55,941 nucleotides of DNA from an uncultured Sphingomonadales bacterium. GTDB taxonomy: Bacteria > Pseudomonadota > Alphaproteobacteria > Sphingomonadales > Sphingomonadaceae. Location: NCBI GenBank assembly GCA_903868245.1, contig CAIPUN010000064.1:1-55941 (forward strand), in the 5' to 3' direction. The number at the start of each line of letters is the position of its first letter. Position 1 is the first letter of the stretch. The notes beneath the pieces are model-generated. The model did no database searches. It was given only the letters and a program-made list of their open reading frames with translations, and had not been told where the DNA came from. Shown here in pieces: positions 19,613-27,660 of this stretch. The position numbers and the translations under genes were made by a program.

Positions 19613-19768
19613 ATTGAGATTCCTTTAGGCGTGTAAATTCGATGTCGGCTGCCCTAGGGGAAGCATCGCAGAGGTGCAAAGCCAAAATCATTGCATTTTC
19701 ACGCCGCCTGCTTAGGAGGGGCGAAATCTTACTAAAACGTCTCAGATGAAAAAACGGGAGGCCGGCAA

Positions 19769-21178
19769 TTGACCAGCGACATCGCCAACCCGACCGACCT
19801 TGACCCCGAAATCGTTGAAACGCTGGACGAAGACAATCGCCTGACGCGGGACTATGTCGACCGCGTTCTCGACGCTGTCGACGAAGGCGATCTGGACGAA
19901 GTCTACCGGCTGGTTGAACCCCTACACGAAGCTGACATTGCAGATCTTCTCGAACTGACGCCATCCGAACGGCGCGGCCTACTCGCGATCAGCCTTGGCG
20001 ATCTTATGAGTGCCGAGGTGCTGGCGGAGGTCAATGATTATGTCCGCGAAGATATTATCGATGCCCTCCCCGCGTCCCAAGTGGCAGGACTTGCCGGACA
20101 GTTGGACACTGATGACGCCGTTGCGATTATCGAAGATATGGAGGAAGAGGACCAGCAAGCCGTTTTGGCCGAGCTGGCCCCCGAAGACCGCGCCGTCATT
20201 GAAAATGCGCTGTCTTATCCCGACGAATCCGCTGGCCGTATCATGCAGCGCGAGCTGGTCGCGGTGCCGGAACATATGACCGTCGGGCAGCTCATCGATT
20301 ATTTACGCGATCACCAAGACCTGACCACCGAATTTTGGGAAATTTTCGTCGTCGATCCGCAGCATAAGCCTGTGGGGACATGCAAATTGAGCTGGATCAT
20401 GCGCAGCCAGCGCAAGGTTCCGGTCAGCGAAATCATGAAGCATGAACAGACGCTCATCCCGGTTGATATGGATCAGGAGGAGGTCGCGTTACGTTTCCAG
20501 AAATATGCGCTGATTTCCGCCGCTGTTGTCGATGCTGCTGGCCGGTTGTTGGGTGTCATCACCGCCGATGATATCGTCCATATCATTCAGGAAGAAGCGG
20601 ACGAGGATATTTTGCGCCTGTCGGGTGCCGGCGAAGGCGACATTAACGAGCCTATTGCGGACAGCTACAAAGCGCGCGTGCGCTGGCTGATTGCCAATTT
20701 GGGCACGGCGATGGTCGCAAGTTTCATCATTGCGCAATTTGGCGCAGCGATTGAAACGATGGTTGCGCTCGCGGTGCTAATGCCCATCGTCGCCTCCATC
20801 GGCGGCAATGCAGGCACGCAGACGCTTGCGGTGACGGTGCGCGCGCTGGCTACCAATCAGTTAACCCAATCCAACACCATGCGCTCGATTTGGCGCGAGA
20901 TACGGGTCGCCTTGCTCATCGGCGCAACGATCGCGGTGATTGCCGGTCTCGGCGCGGGCATGATTTTCGATAATTGGCGACTCGCGAGTGTCATTGCGGT
21001 GGCGATATTGTGCAACATTTCACTAGCCGGATTGTCCGGCGTCGCCATTCCTGTGTTATTGGACCGGCTGGATCAAGACCCTGCGGTTTCAAGCTCGATC
21101 TTTGTGACGATGATAACCGATTCGATGGGCTTCCTCATCTTTCTTGGCCTTGCGGTTTTCAGCGGCCTTGCCGGTTAA
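19769..21178 (+). CDS. mgtE: Magnesium transporter MgtE (TTG start)
   Basis: MgtE N-domain, CBS domains and TM domain; 'VLMPIVASIGGNAGTQTLAVTVRALA'. Confidence 0.95.
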   Translation: MTSDIANPTDLDPEIVETLDEDNRLTRDYVDRVLDAVDEGDLDEVYRLVEPLHEADIADLLELTPSERRGLLAISLGDLMSAEVLAEVNDYVREDIIDALPASQVAGLAGQLDTDDAVAIIEDMEEEDQQAVLAELAPEDRAVIENALSYPDESAGRIMQRELVAVPEHMTVGQLIDYLRDHQDLTTEFWEIFVVDPQHKPVGTCKLSWIMRSQRKVPVSEIMKHEQTLIPVDMDQEEVALRFQKYALISAAVVDAAGRLLGVITADDIVHIIQEEADEDILRLSGAGEGDINEPIADSYKARVRWLIANLGTAMVASFIIAQFGAAIETMVALAVLMPIVASIGGNAGTQTLAVTVRALATNQLTQSNTMRSIWREIRVALLIGATIAVIAGLGAGMIFDNWRLASVIAVAILCNISLAGLSGVAIPVLLDRLDQDPAVSSSIFVTMITDSMGFLIFLGLAVFSGLAG

Positions 21179-21202
21179 CCGCATTATTCCCAAATAAATT
21201 CC

Positions 21203-21607
21203 ATGCCATTGAACATGACCAAAATCGCCTTTGGCGCAGAAAGCCCGCAGCATTTGCGTGAACGGCTTGTGGCTTATGCCCAAGACGGCGAAGTCCGCTT
21301 AACCACGCGCTATTTGCCCAAGCGCGTCGACGAAATGGCGGGTGGTTCACTTTATTGGATACACACGCATACGATCATCGGCAGAAGCCCCATCATCGGC
21401 TTCATGGAAAATGGCGCGGGTCGGCATTGGATCCGCATTGTACCCCAGCTTATCGCCGTCCGCTCCACGCCCAAGCGCGCGCATCAAGGCTGGCGCTATC
21501 TCGAAGACGCCAATGCGCCGCCTGATCTGGATTCGGTCGAAACAGATGGCCGCGACGAAATGTCGCCAAAGATGCTGAATGAACTGATGAAAATGGGGCT
21601 GGTTTAG
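21203..21607 (+). CDS. DUF1489 family protein
   Basis: 134-aa ORF, RYLPKRVDEMAGGSLYWIHTHTIIGRSPIIGF. Confidence 0.75.
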   Translation: MPLNMTKIAFGAESPQHLRERLVAYAQDGEVRLTTRYLPKRVDEMAGGSLYWIHTHTIIGRSPIIGFMENGAGRHWIRIVPQLIAVRSTPKRAHQGWRYLEDANAPPDLDSVETDGRDEMSPKMLNELMKMGLV

Positions 21608-21617
21608 GATCGGTGCC

Positions 21618-22292
21618 CTAAGCCGCCGCGCGCTTGGTCAACACCTTGTTAATCACATCGGCGAAGGTCTCGGCACTTTGCGCGCCGGGAACCATATATT
21701 TCTGATCGAAGATGATTGCGGGAACGCCTGTGATATTCTGGTCGGTCCAATGCGTCATTTCTGCGCGCACGCTGGCCGTGAGCGCGGCATCGTTGATCCA
21801 TGCCAAAGCCACGGCGCGCTCCATGCCTTGCGCCTCGGCAATGTCACACAGAACGTCAACATCGCTCACATCGCGGCGGTCCTGAAAATAGGCGGTGAAC
21901 AATGCCATTTTCAGTTTTGTCTGCGCGCGCCATCCGCGTTCGCTGCCAAATATGGTCAGCAATTTATGCGCATTGAAGGTGTTATATATGCGCATGCCCT
22001 CGCCATAGTTGAACGCGAAGCCGACATTATTGCCAATGTTGGACAGCCGGCTCCGATTGGCGCGGCTTTGTTCAGGCGTGCTGCCATATTTGCGCGCGAT
22101 ATGCGCGGCGGTATCTTCGCCTTCGGGCGGCATGTTCGGGTTCAGTTCGAACGGATGCCAATAGGTTTCGGCGGCAATGTCTTGACCAACAAGCGTCAAC
22201 GCTTTTTCCACCTGTTTCAGGCCAATGATGCACCAGGGGCATACCACATCCGACACGATGTCGATGCGCAACGGCACCGCATCGGCCGTCAT
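21618..22292 (-). CDS. DsbA family oxidoreductase (FrnE-like)
   Basis: RIDIVSDVVCPWCIIGLKQVEKAL (CPWC) ... WHPFELNPNMPPEGED. Confidence 0.92.
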   Translation of the reverse strand: MTADAVPLRIDIVSDVVCPWCIIGLKQVEKALTLVGQDIAAETYWHPFELNPNMPPEGEDTAAHIARKYGSTPEQSRANRSRLSNIGNNVGFAFNYGEGMRIYNTFNAHKLLTIFGSERGWRAQTKLKMALFTAYFQDRRDVSDVDVLCDIAEAQGMERAVALAWINDAALTASVRAEMTHWTDQNITGVPAIIFDQKYMVPGAQSAETFADVINKVLTKRAAA

Positions 22293-23158
22293 TGCGACAC
22301 CCAATGGCGCAGCAGGCTATGCGCAATTGCAAAGGGTGGCGGCGCATTGAAACGGCGGTCGGTCTCGCCCTTCAGAGCAGCCATCGCCTCGGCTTTCGTC
22401 ACCCACATCGCATCTTCAATCTCGTCAGTGTCGAGCGTGAGTGCATCGTCCAACGCATCAGCGGTGCAGGCAATCATCAATTGCGAACCGCCAAAGGGCC
22501 AAGGCTGGCTGGTGACATAGCGCACCGCGCCGCAGGTCACGCCTGCTTCTTCATGAATTTCGCGGCGAACGGCCTCTTCAATGCCCTCGCCAGGTTCCAA
22601 AAAGCCCGCCAGCGCGGAATAATTGCCCGGCGGAAAGCGGGATTGCCGCCCGACCAGCGCCTTGCCCTCAAATTCGGCGAGCATGATGACCACAGGATCC
22701 GTGCGCGGAAAATGTTCTTTCTGGCAATTGCCGCATTTGCGGCCCCAGCCTGCGCGGAACAGCACCGTCGCCGCGCCGCAGCGTCCGCAGAAACGATGGC
22801 CATTATGCCATTCAATCAAGCTGCGCGCGGTGCCGTATATCGCGGCGTCCTCGGCGGGTAGCATCGATAAGGCACGCCAGATAGCAGGCGAACGAAACGC
22901 GTCCCCCGCGGCATCCACTAACGCGACAAAATGCGGCTTTCCATCGGATAGGCCAAGCAGGATGAGCTCTTCTGAACCTTCAAGCTCGGCCAAAGAATGC
23001 CAGTGTAAGCCGCCTGCGTCGTTGACCCGCGGATCGAGTCCGTCAAGCCCCAACACCCGCGCGCGCCAGTCCCCCAGCAGCAGGCCATAAGCCTCTGCAT
23101 CATTGCGGACGCGGTCAGCGCGGTCGAGCGGTGAACCCGTAAAAGCTGGAGCCATCAT
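22289..23158 (-). CDS. nudC: NAD(+) diphosphatase (Nudix)
   Basis: Zinc cysteines FCGRCGAATVLFRAGWGRKCGNC, Nudix box GFLEPGEGIEEAVRREIHEEAGV, SQPWPFGGSQLM; start at MMAPAF preferred over TTG at 23191. Confidence 0.94.
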   Translation of the reverse strand: MMAPAFTGSPLDRADRVRNDAEAYGLLLGDWRARVLGLDGLDPRVNDAGGLHWHSLAELEGSEELILLGLSDGKPHFVALVDAAGDAFRSPAIWRALSMLPAEDAAIYGTARSLIEWHNGHRFCGRCGAATVLFRAGWGRKCGNCQKEHFPRTDPVVIMLAEFEGKALVGRQSRFPPGNYSALAGFLEPGEGIEEAVRREIHEEAGVTCGAVRYVTSQPWPFGGSQLMIACTADALDDALTLDTDEIEDAMWVTKAEAMAALKGETDRRFNAPPPFAIAHSLLRHWVSQ

Positions 23159-23174
23159 CGGATCAGACACCAGA

Positions 23175-23273
23175 TCAAGCTGGTAAACCAAGGTCCTTCA
23201 GGACCCAATTGGCGAAGTCTGCGTGGAAGGGATAGACATTGCTCGGCATATATTGCGCCATGCAGACGGCCCG
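23175..23273 (-). pseudogene. Detached C-terminal remnant of the serine hydrolase, in the same frame after the amber codon
   Basis: After TAG the frame reads RAVCMAQYMPSNVYPFHADFANWVLKDLGLPA then TGA (23175-23177), 16 nt before the nudC start. Confidence 0.7.
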
Positions 23274-24476
23274 CTATTTGCTTCTTGGATCGACAAACGC
23301 CACCGTGCCCGCGGCACCACCCCAGCCGAACACGCCCGCATTCACGCCCTTGCCGACCCGGCCACCCGCACCAAAGCCAGCGCCTTCGGCGAACGTGCCA
23401 TCAGTTGTAACAGCGGACGGTAGCAAATCAGACATGGCGAGTTTGGCAGCCGCCGTTGACATGATGCGGACGCCATCCAATTCACCATAATTAGCCAACA
23501 TGTTGAGGAATCGGTCATAATCGCGCGCGGACGCCACCATGCCAGCGCCGCCAAAGGCAAAGGCTGGTTTATCGAGGTAAATGCTGGTCGACGCGGGATC
23601 GATCGGGAACAACACGCCGTTAACGGGCGCGTAATTGGACACGAAGCGCTTGGTTTCCGACTTTGGCACTTGGAAATAGCTGCTGGTCATTTTCAGCGGC
23701 TCAAAAATGCGCGTCTTCAAAAAGACCTCAAAATCCATGCCGCTGGCAACTTCAATCACGCGACCCAGCAAATCGAGCGAGATAGAATAGCTCCATTTTG
23801 TCCCCGGCTCGGCCATCAATGGCAGCTTTGCCAGCCTTTCGGAAAATGTCTTGAGATCAGGGGTCGGCGCGCTTGCCGCCTGACCAGGAATGGGAAAGCG
23901 GCTGACGATGCCCGGCGTGATACCATTGTCGAGATAGGCCTGAAGCAATGGGCCTTTGGTAATGATGGAATATCCAAGCCCAGCGGTATGGGTCAGCAAA
24001 TGGCGAAGTGTAATCTGCGTCTTGGCGGGCACCGCATCCAGACTTTTGTCCGGGTCGGTCAGCACGGTCATATTGGCAAATTCTGGCAGGAAATCGGCAA
24101 TCGGTTGATCGAGCTTCATCTTGCCTTCGTCTACAAGGATCATCGCGGCGATGCCGGTGACAGGCTTTGTCATCGAATAAATGCGCCACAATGTGTCAAT
24201 ATTCACAGGCGTGGTTTCGCCCAGTCCTTGTGTACCAACAGCGACGACATCGGGCATGCCGGCTGCACGACCAATGGTGGCGAGAACACCGGGGAGCTTT
24301 CCTGAAGAGACATAGCTTTCAAACTGCGTCCGGATGGTCGGATATAATTCGGCCGCCTGCGCCCAAGCGCGCGCGGGCGCAAATGCGCTTATGGCGCCCA
24401 TAGCCGCTAATTGGCCGCCCCATGCCAAAAACCCGCGCCGACCAATCATTGCCTGTTCGCTATTCTGCATATTCAT
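23274..24476 (-). CDS. Serine hydrolase, class C beta-lactamase/esterase type, apparently truncated by an in-frame TAG
   Basis: Tat-like signal (RRGFLAWGG), SMTK (SxxK) and YSIS motifs; ATGA overlap with mutY stop; ends at TAG 23274-23276. Confidence 0.88.
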   Translation of the reverse strand: MNMQNSEQAMIGRRGFLAWGGQLAAMGAISAFAPARAWAQAAELYPTIRTQFESYVSSGKLPGVLATIGRAAGMPDVVAVGTQGLGETTPVNIDTLWRIYSMTKPVTGIAAMILVDEGKMKLDQPIADFLPEFANMTVLTDPDKSLDAVPAKTQITLRHLLTHTAGLGYSIITKGPLLQAYLDNGITPGIVSRFPIPGQAASAPTPDLKTFSERLAKLPLMAEPGTKWSYSISLDLLGRVIEVASGMDFEVFLKTRIFEPLKMTSSYFQVPKSETKRFVSNYAPVNGVLFPIDPASTSIYLDKPAFAFGGAGMVASARDYDRFLNMLANYGELDGVRIMSTAAAKLAMSDLLPSAVTTDGTFAEGAGFGAGGRVGKGVNAGVFGWGGAAGTVAFVDPRSK

Positions 24477-25549
24477 ACTTTTCCCCCTGCGCCTAATACC
24501 GCTTCTGCTGCTTTTCTGAATAGGGTCGGCAGACCAGCCTTGTCGAGCGATTTTAGTGGCCACCATTCGCCTGCATCGGGGTCATCTGCGTCCGCTGGCC
24601 ATGCCGTAACGGCAATATCGAGAAGCAGCGAAAAATGGGTAAAAACATGCGACACTTGGCCGGGCAATTTTCGCCATTTGGCAGGGATAGGCGGCGTCTT
24701 ATGGCCATCCAATCGGGCGGTCCATTGATCATCGGGCAAAGCGCGCATACCCGCCAAAAGGCCTTTGTCGTCGCGGCGCACCAACCAGACATGCGCATCC
24801 CGCTGTATCCAATAAACAGTACCCGTGCGCTGCGGCTTGGCGGCCTTGGGCGTTTTGGCGGGATAGATTTCGGGATTTCCAAGACGCTTGGCATCGCAGG
24901 CAAAGGCCAGCGGGCACAATTGGCAAGAGGGTGTGCGCACCGAACATATGCCCGCCCCTAAATCCATCATCGCCTGGGCAAAGTCGCCTGCGCGGCTGTC
25001 GGGTGTAATGCTGTCCATCGCGTCTCGAATGAGCGGCTTTGAATGCGGCAAGGGCGTCGCAATTGCAAATAGCCGGGACACAACGCGCTCGACATTGGCA
25101 TCAACGACAACCGCTCTTTGCCCGAATGCAATCGCGGCGATGGCAGCCGCGGTATAGGGGCCGATACCCGGCAATTTCAGCAACGCTGCCTCGGTCTCTG
25201 GCAAACGACCTGCATGCGCCGCCACCACAACCCGCGCGCATTTCAACAAATTGCGCGCGCGGGCATAATAGCCAAGGCCAGCCCATGCCGCCATGACATC
25301 GGCATCATCCGCCGCCGCCAATGCGGTAAAGTCCGGCCAAATCTGGGTAAACTTGCGAAAATAGCCTCCCACCGCCGCGACCGTCGTCTGCTGCAGCATG
25401 ATTTCCGACAGCCAGACATGATAGGGGTTGGCAAAGCCTTGCCCCGGCGCTGTGCGCCAAGGCAGTGTCCGAGCATGCTGGTCATAATGTGCAAGCAAGG
25501 CCTGCGCGATATCCCCAGATTTATCGATGGCTTGTTGGACGGATGGCAT
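24473..25549 (-). CDS. mutY: A/G-specific adenine glycosylase
   Basis: YHVWLSEIMLQQTTVAAV, LPGIGPYTAAAIAAIAFGQ, VVDANVERV, 4Fe4S cysteines CSVRTPSCQLCPLAFAC; start uncertain. Confidence 0.95.
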   Translation of the reverse strand: MPSVQQAIDKSGDIAQALLAHYDQHARTLPWRTAPGQGFANPYHVWLSEIMLQQTTVAAVGGYFRKFTQIWPDFTALAAADDADVMAAWAGLGYYARARNLLKCARVVVAAHAGRLPETEAALLKLPGIGPYTAAAIAAIAFGQRAVVVDANVERVVSRLFAIATPLPHSKPLIRDAMDSITPDSRAGDFAQAMMDLGAGICSVRTPSCQLCPLAFACDAKRLGNPEIYPAKTPKAAKPQRTGTVYWIQRDAHVWLVRRDDKGLLAGMRALPDDQWTARLDGHKTPPIPAKWRKLPGQVSHVFTHFSLLLDIAVTAWPADADDPDAGEWWPLKSLDKAGLPTLFRKAAEAVLGAGGKV

Positions 25550-25571
25550 GATAAATGGCATGTATCAGGGG

Positions 25572-26111
25572 ATGGATAAAGGCAAGTCACCACCACCGCC
25601 AAGAGGCACCAAAAAGGCGCTGACGCCCAAAACATTTCAGCGCCCACGCGGTGGTGAGGCAAAGTCTGTATCTTCTTTAATGCCCGATATCGGCCGTGCC
25701 GCTTTCCGGAAATTTGGTTTCGTACAAAGCTCTGTCGTCAGCCGCTGGGACGAGATCGTTGGTGCGCGCTATGCCGCTGTTTCCGCACCAGAAGCCATCC
25801 GCTTTCCAATTGGCAAGAAATCCGACGGCACGCTTGAGCTGACCGTGGAGGGCGCGCACGCCACGATGATTCAACATGTGCTTCCAGAAATCATGGAGCG
25901 GGTGAACCGATTTTTTGGCTATAGTGCCGTCGCGCGGGTCAAAGTCCGACAAGGCCCGGTTGCGAAGCCAAAGCTGCGTCCACCAACCGCCGCACCGATG
26001 TTAAAGCCAGTGCCGATGGAATTGGGGGAATCCTTGCGCGAAATCGGTGATCCAGAGCTTTTCGCCGTCCTTGAAAGCCTCGCAAAAAGCCTTGCCAAAG
26101 ACGGCAAGTAA
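25572..26111 (+). CDS. DUF721 (DciA-like) protein
   Basis: VVSRWDEIVGARYAAVSAPEAIRF...LELTVEGAHATMIQHVLPEIMERVNRFFGYSAVARVKV. Confidence 0.8.
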   Translation: MDKGKSPPPPRGTKKALTPKTFQRPRGGEAKSVSSLMPDIGRAAFRKFGFVQSSVVSRWDEIVGARYAAVSAPEAIRFPIGKKSDGTLELTVEGAHATMIQHVLPEIMERVNRFFGYSAVARVKVRQGPVAKPKLRPPTAAPMLKPVPMELGESLREIGDPELFAVLESLAKSLAKDGK

Positions 26112-26155
26112 TACCAGATGCGCAAGATAAATTTCGAAGGATAAGGTCCATCCCT

Positions 26156-26839
26156 ATGTCGCATATGAAAAAATATCTGGGCGCAGTTATGGTGGGCGTT
26201 GCGGCGTTCTCCGCTGGCTTATCTGCGACGCCTGCGCCAAACAAATGGCTGTCGACCGTGACGGTCACGGACAAAGGTGCGCATATTCTGGGCAACCCTG
26301 CTGCGCCTAACAAAGTGGTCGAATATCTCAGCTACACATGCGGACATTGCGCGGAATTTGAAATGAAGGAAGCGCCGGCGTTCAAAACGCAATTTGTCGC
26401 CACCGGCAAGGCCAGCCTCGAAATTCGTAACATGGTGCTCAATCCGGTTGATTTGACTGCTGCCATGCTGGCGCGCTGCGGCGGTAAGACAAAGTTCTTC
26501 GGGAATCAGAGGCATCTGCTCGCAACTCAAGCCACTTGGTCTGGTAAAACAAAAAATATTAGCGCCGCCACGCGGGACAAGTTGAAGGCGCAGGATTATA
26601 CTGGGTTTATGGTCGGCACCTTTGACGAAATCGGCCTGGGCCCCATCATGCAACAACGCGGAATCACGCCAGCACAGGCGAAAACCTGCTTGGCCGACAA
26701 GGCTGCATTTAATGCTATTATTGGTATGACGGAAGCAGGATCCGCGCTTGGTGTGCGCGGCACGCCAGCATTTTTGGTCAATGGCGTATTGCAGGACCAC
26801 ATCCATAATGTTGCCGAATTAAAGGCGGCAATGAAGTAA
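26156..26839 (+). CDS. DsbA-like thioredoxin-domain protein (CGHC motif), exported
   Basis: Signal-like N-terminus; VVEYLSYTCGHCAEFEMKEAPAF; GVRGTPAFLVNG. Confidence 0.9.
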   Translation: MSHMKKYLGAVMVGVAAFSAGLSATPAPNKWLSTVTVTDKGAHILGNPAAPNKVVEYLSYTCGHCAEFEMKEAPAFKTQFVATGKASLEIRNMVLNPVDLTAAMLARCGGKTKFFGNQRHLLATQATWSGKTKNISAATRDKLKAQDYTGFMVGTFDEIGLGPIMQQRGITPAQAKTCLADKAAFNAIIGMTEAGSALGVRGTPAFLVNGVLQDHIHNVAELKAAMK

Positions 26840-26879
26840 ATCGAAATCACAGACAGAAGGCCAGACAGAAGGATATCAC

Positions 26880-27617
26880 ATGCGTATCAAGACATTCATT
26901 TTGACAACTGCCGCGGCATTTGCACTTGCCGCATGTGGCGGTGCCGACACGGCTGGCGCACCAAAAGGTGAACCGCTGGCAAAGGTTGCTGCCCCTGCGG
27001 ATAAAACATGGGTCGATGTTGTCACCAAAACCGAATTTGGCGGCTATCAAATGGGTAACCCCAATGCAAAATTGAAGCTGGTCGAATATGGCGCAATTAC
27101 CTGCCCCGGCTGTGCGCAGTTTTCGATGCAGTCGACCGAGGAATTGCACAAGCTGGTCAATGACGGCACCGTTTCGATGGAATTTCGGCCATTTCTCGTC
27201 CACGGTATTCAAGACGTACCAGGTTTCCTTTTGGCCCAGTGCAGCGGACCGGAGGCGTTTTTCCCGCTCACCGATCAGCTTTATGCCGAACAGGCTTCAT
27301 GGCTCGGCAAAATCAGCAGCGTGACCGAGGCGGACCAGCAAGCGATGCAGAAAATGTCGCCGGAACAGATCGCAACGTTGCTCGGCACGAAAATGGGCTT
27401 GATCGAATTTGTAAAATCACGCGGCATTAGCGAAGACCAAGCCAAAGCTTGCTTGTCGGACAAGGCCGCGATTGATGCCCTGATCAAAACAACCGAGCGC
27501 GGGACGAAGGAAGATGAAGTCTCTGGCACGCCATTCTTCTTGCTCAACGGCGCCAAGCTGGACGCCAGCTCGTGGGTGCAAGTGAAGAGTAAGCTGGTCG
27601 AGGCCGGCGCACGCTAA
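26880..27617 (+). CDS. DsbA-like thioredoxin-domain lipoprotein (CPGC motif)
   Basis: Lipobox-like ALAACGG; LVEYGAITCPGCAQFSM; VSGTPFFLLNG; tandem paralog of the previous gene. Confidence 0.9.
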   Translation: MRIKTFILTTAAAFALAACGGADTAGAPKGEPLAKVAAPADKTWVDVVTKTEFGGYQMGNPNAKLKLVEYGAITCPGCAQFSMQSTEELHKLVNDGTVSMEFRPFLVHGIQDVPGFLLAQCSGPEAFFPLTDQLYAEQASWLGKISSVTEADQQAMQKMSPEQIATLLGTKMGLIEFVKSRGISEDQAKACLSDKAAIDALIKTTERGTKEDEVSGTPFFLLNGAKLDASSWVQVKSKLVEAGAR

Positions 27618-27660
27618 ATATGGCTCTGGCGGGCCATGACATCGCTGTAACCGCAATGGG

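Noticed and set aside
21678-22520. 280-aa plus-strand ORF
   Set aside because: Antisense to the DsbA/FrnE-like and nudC genes; shadow ORF
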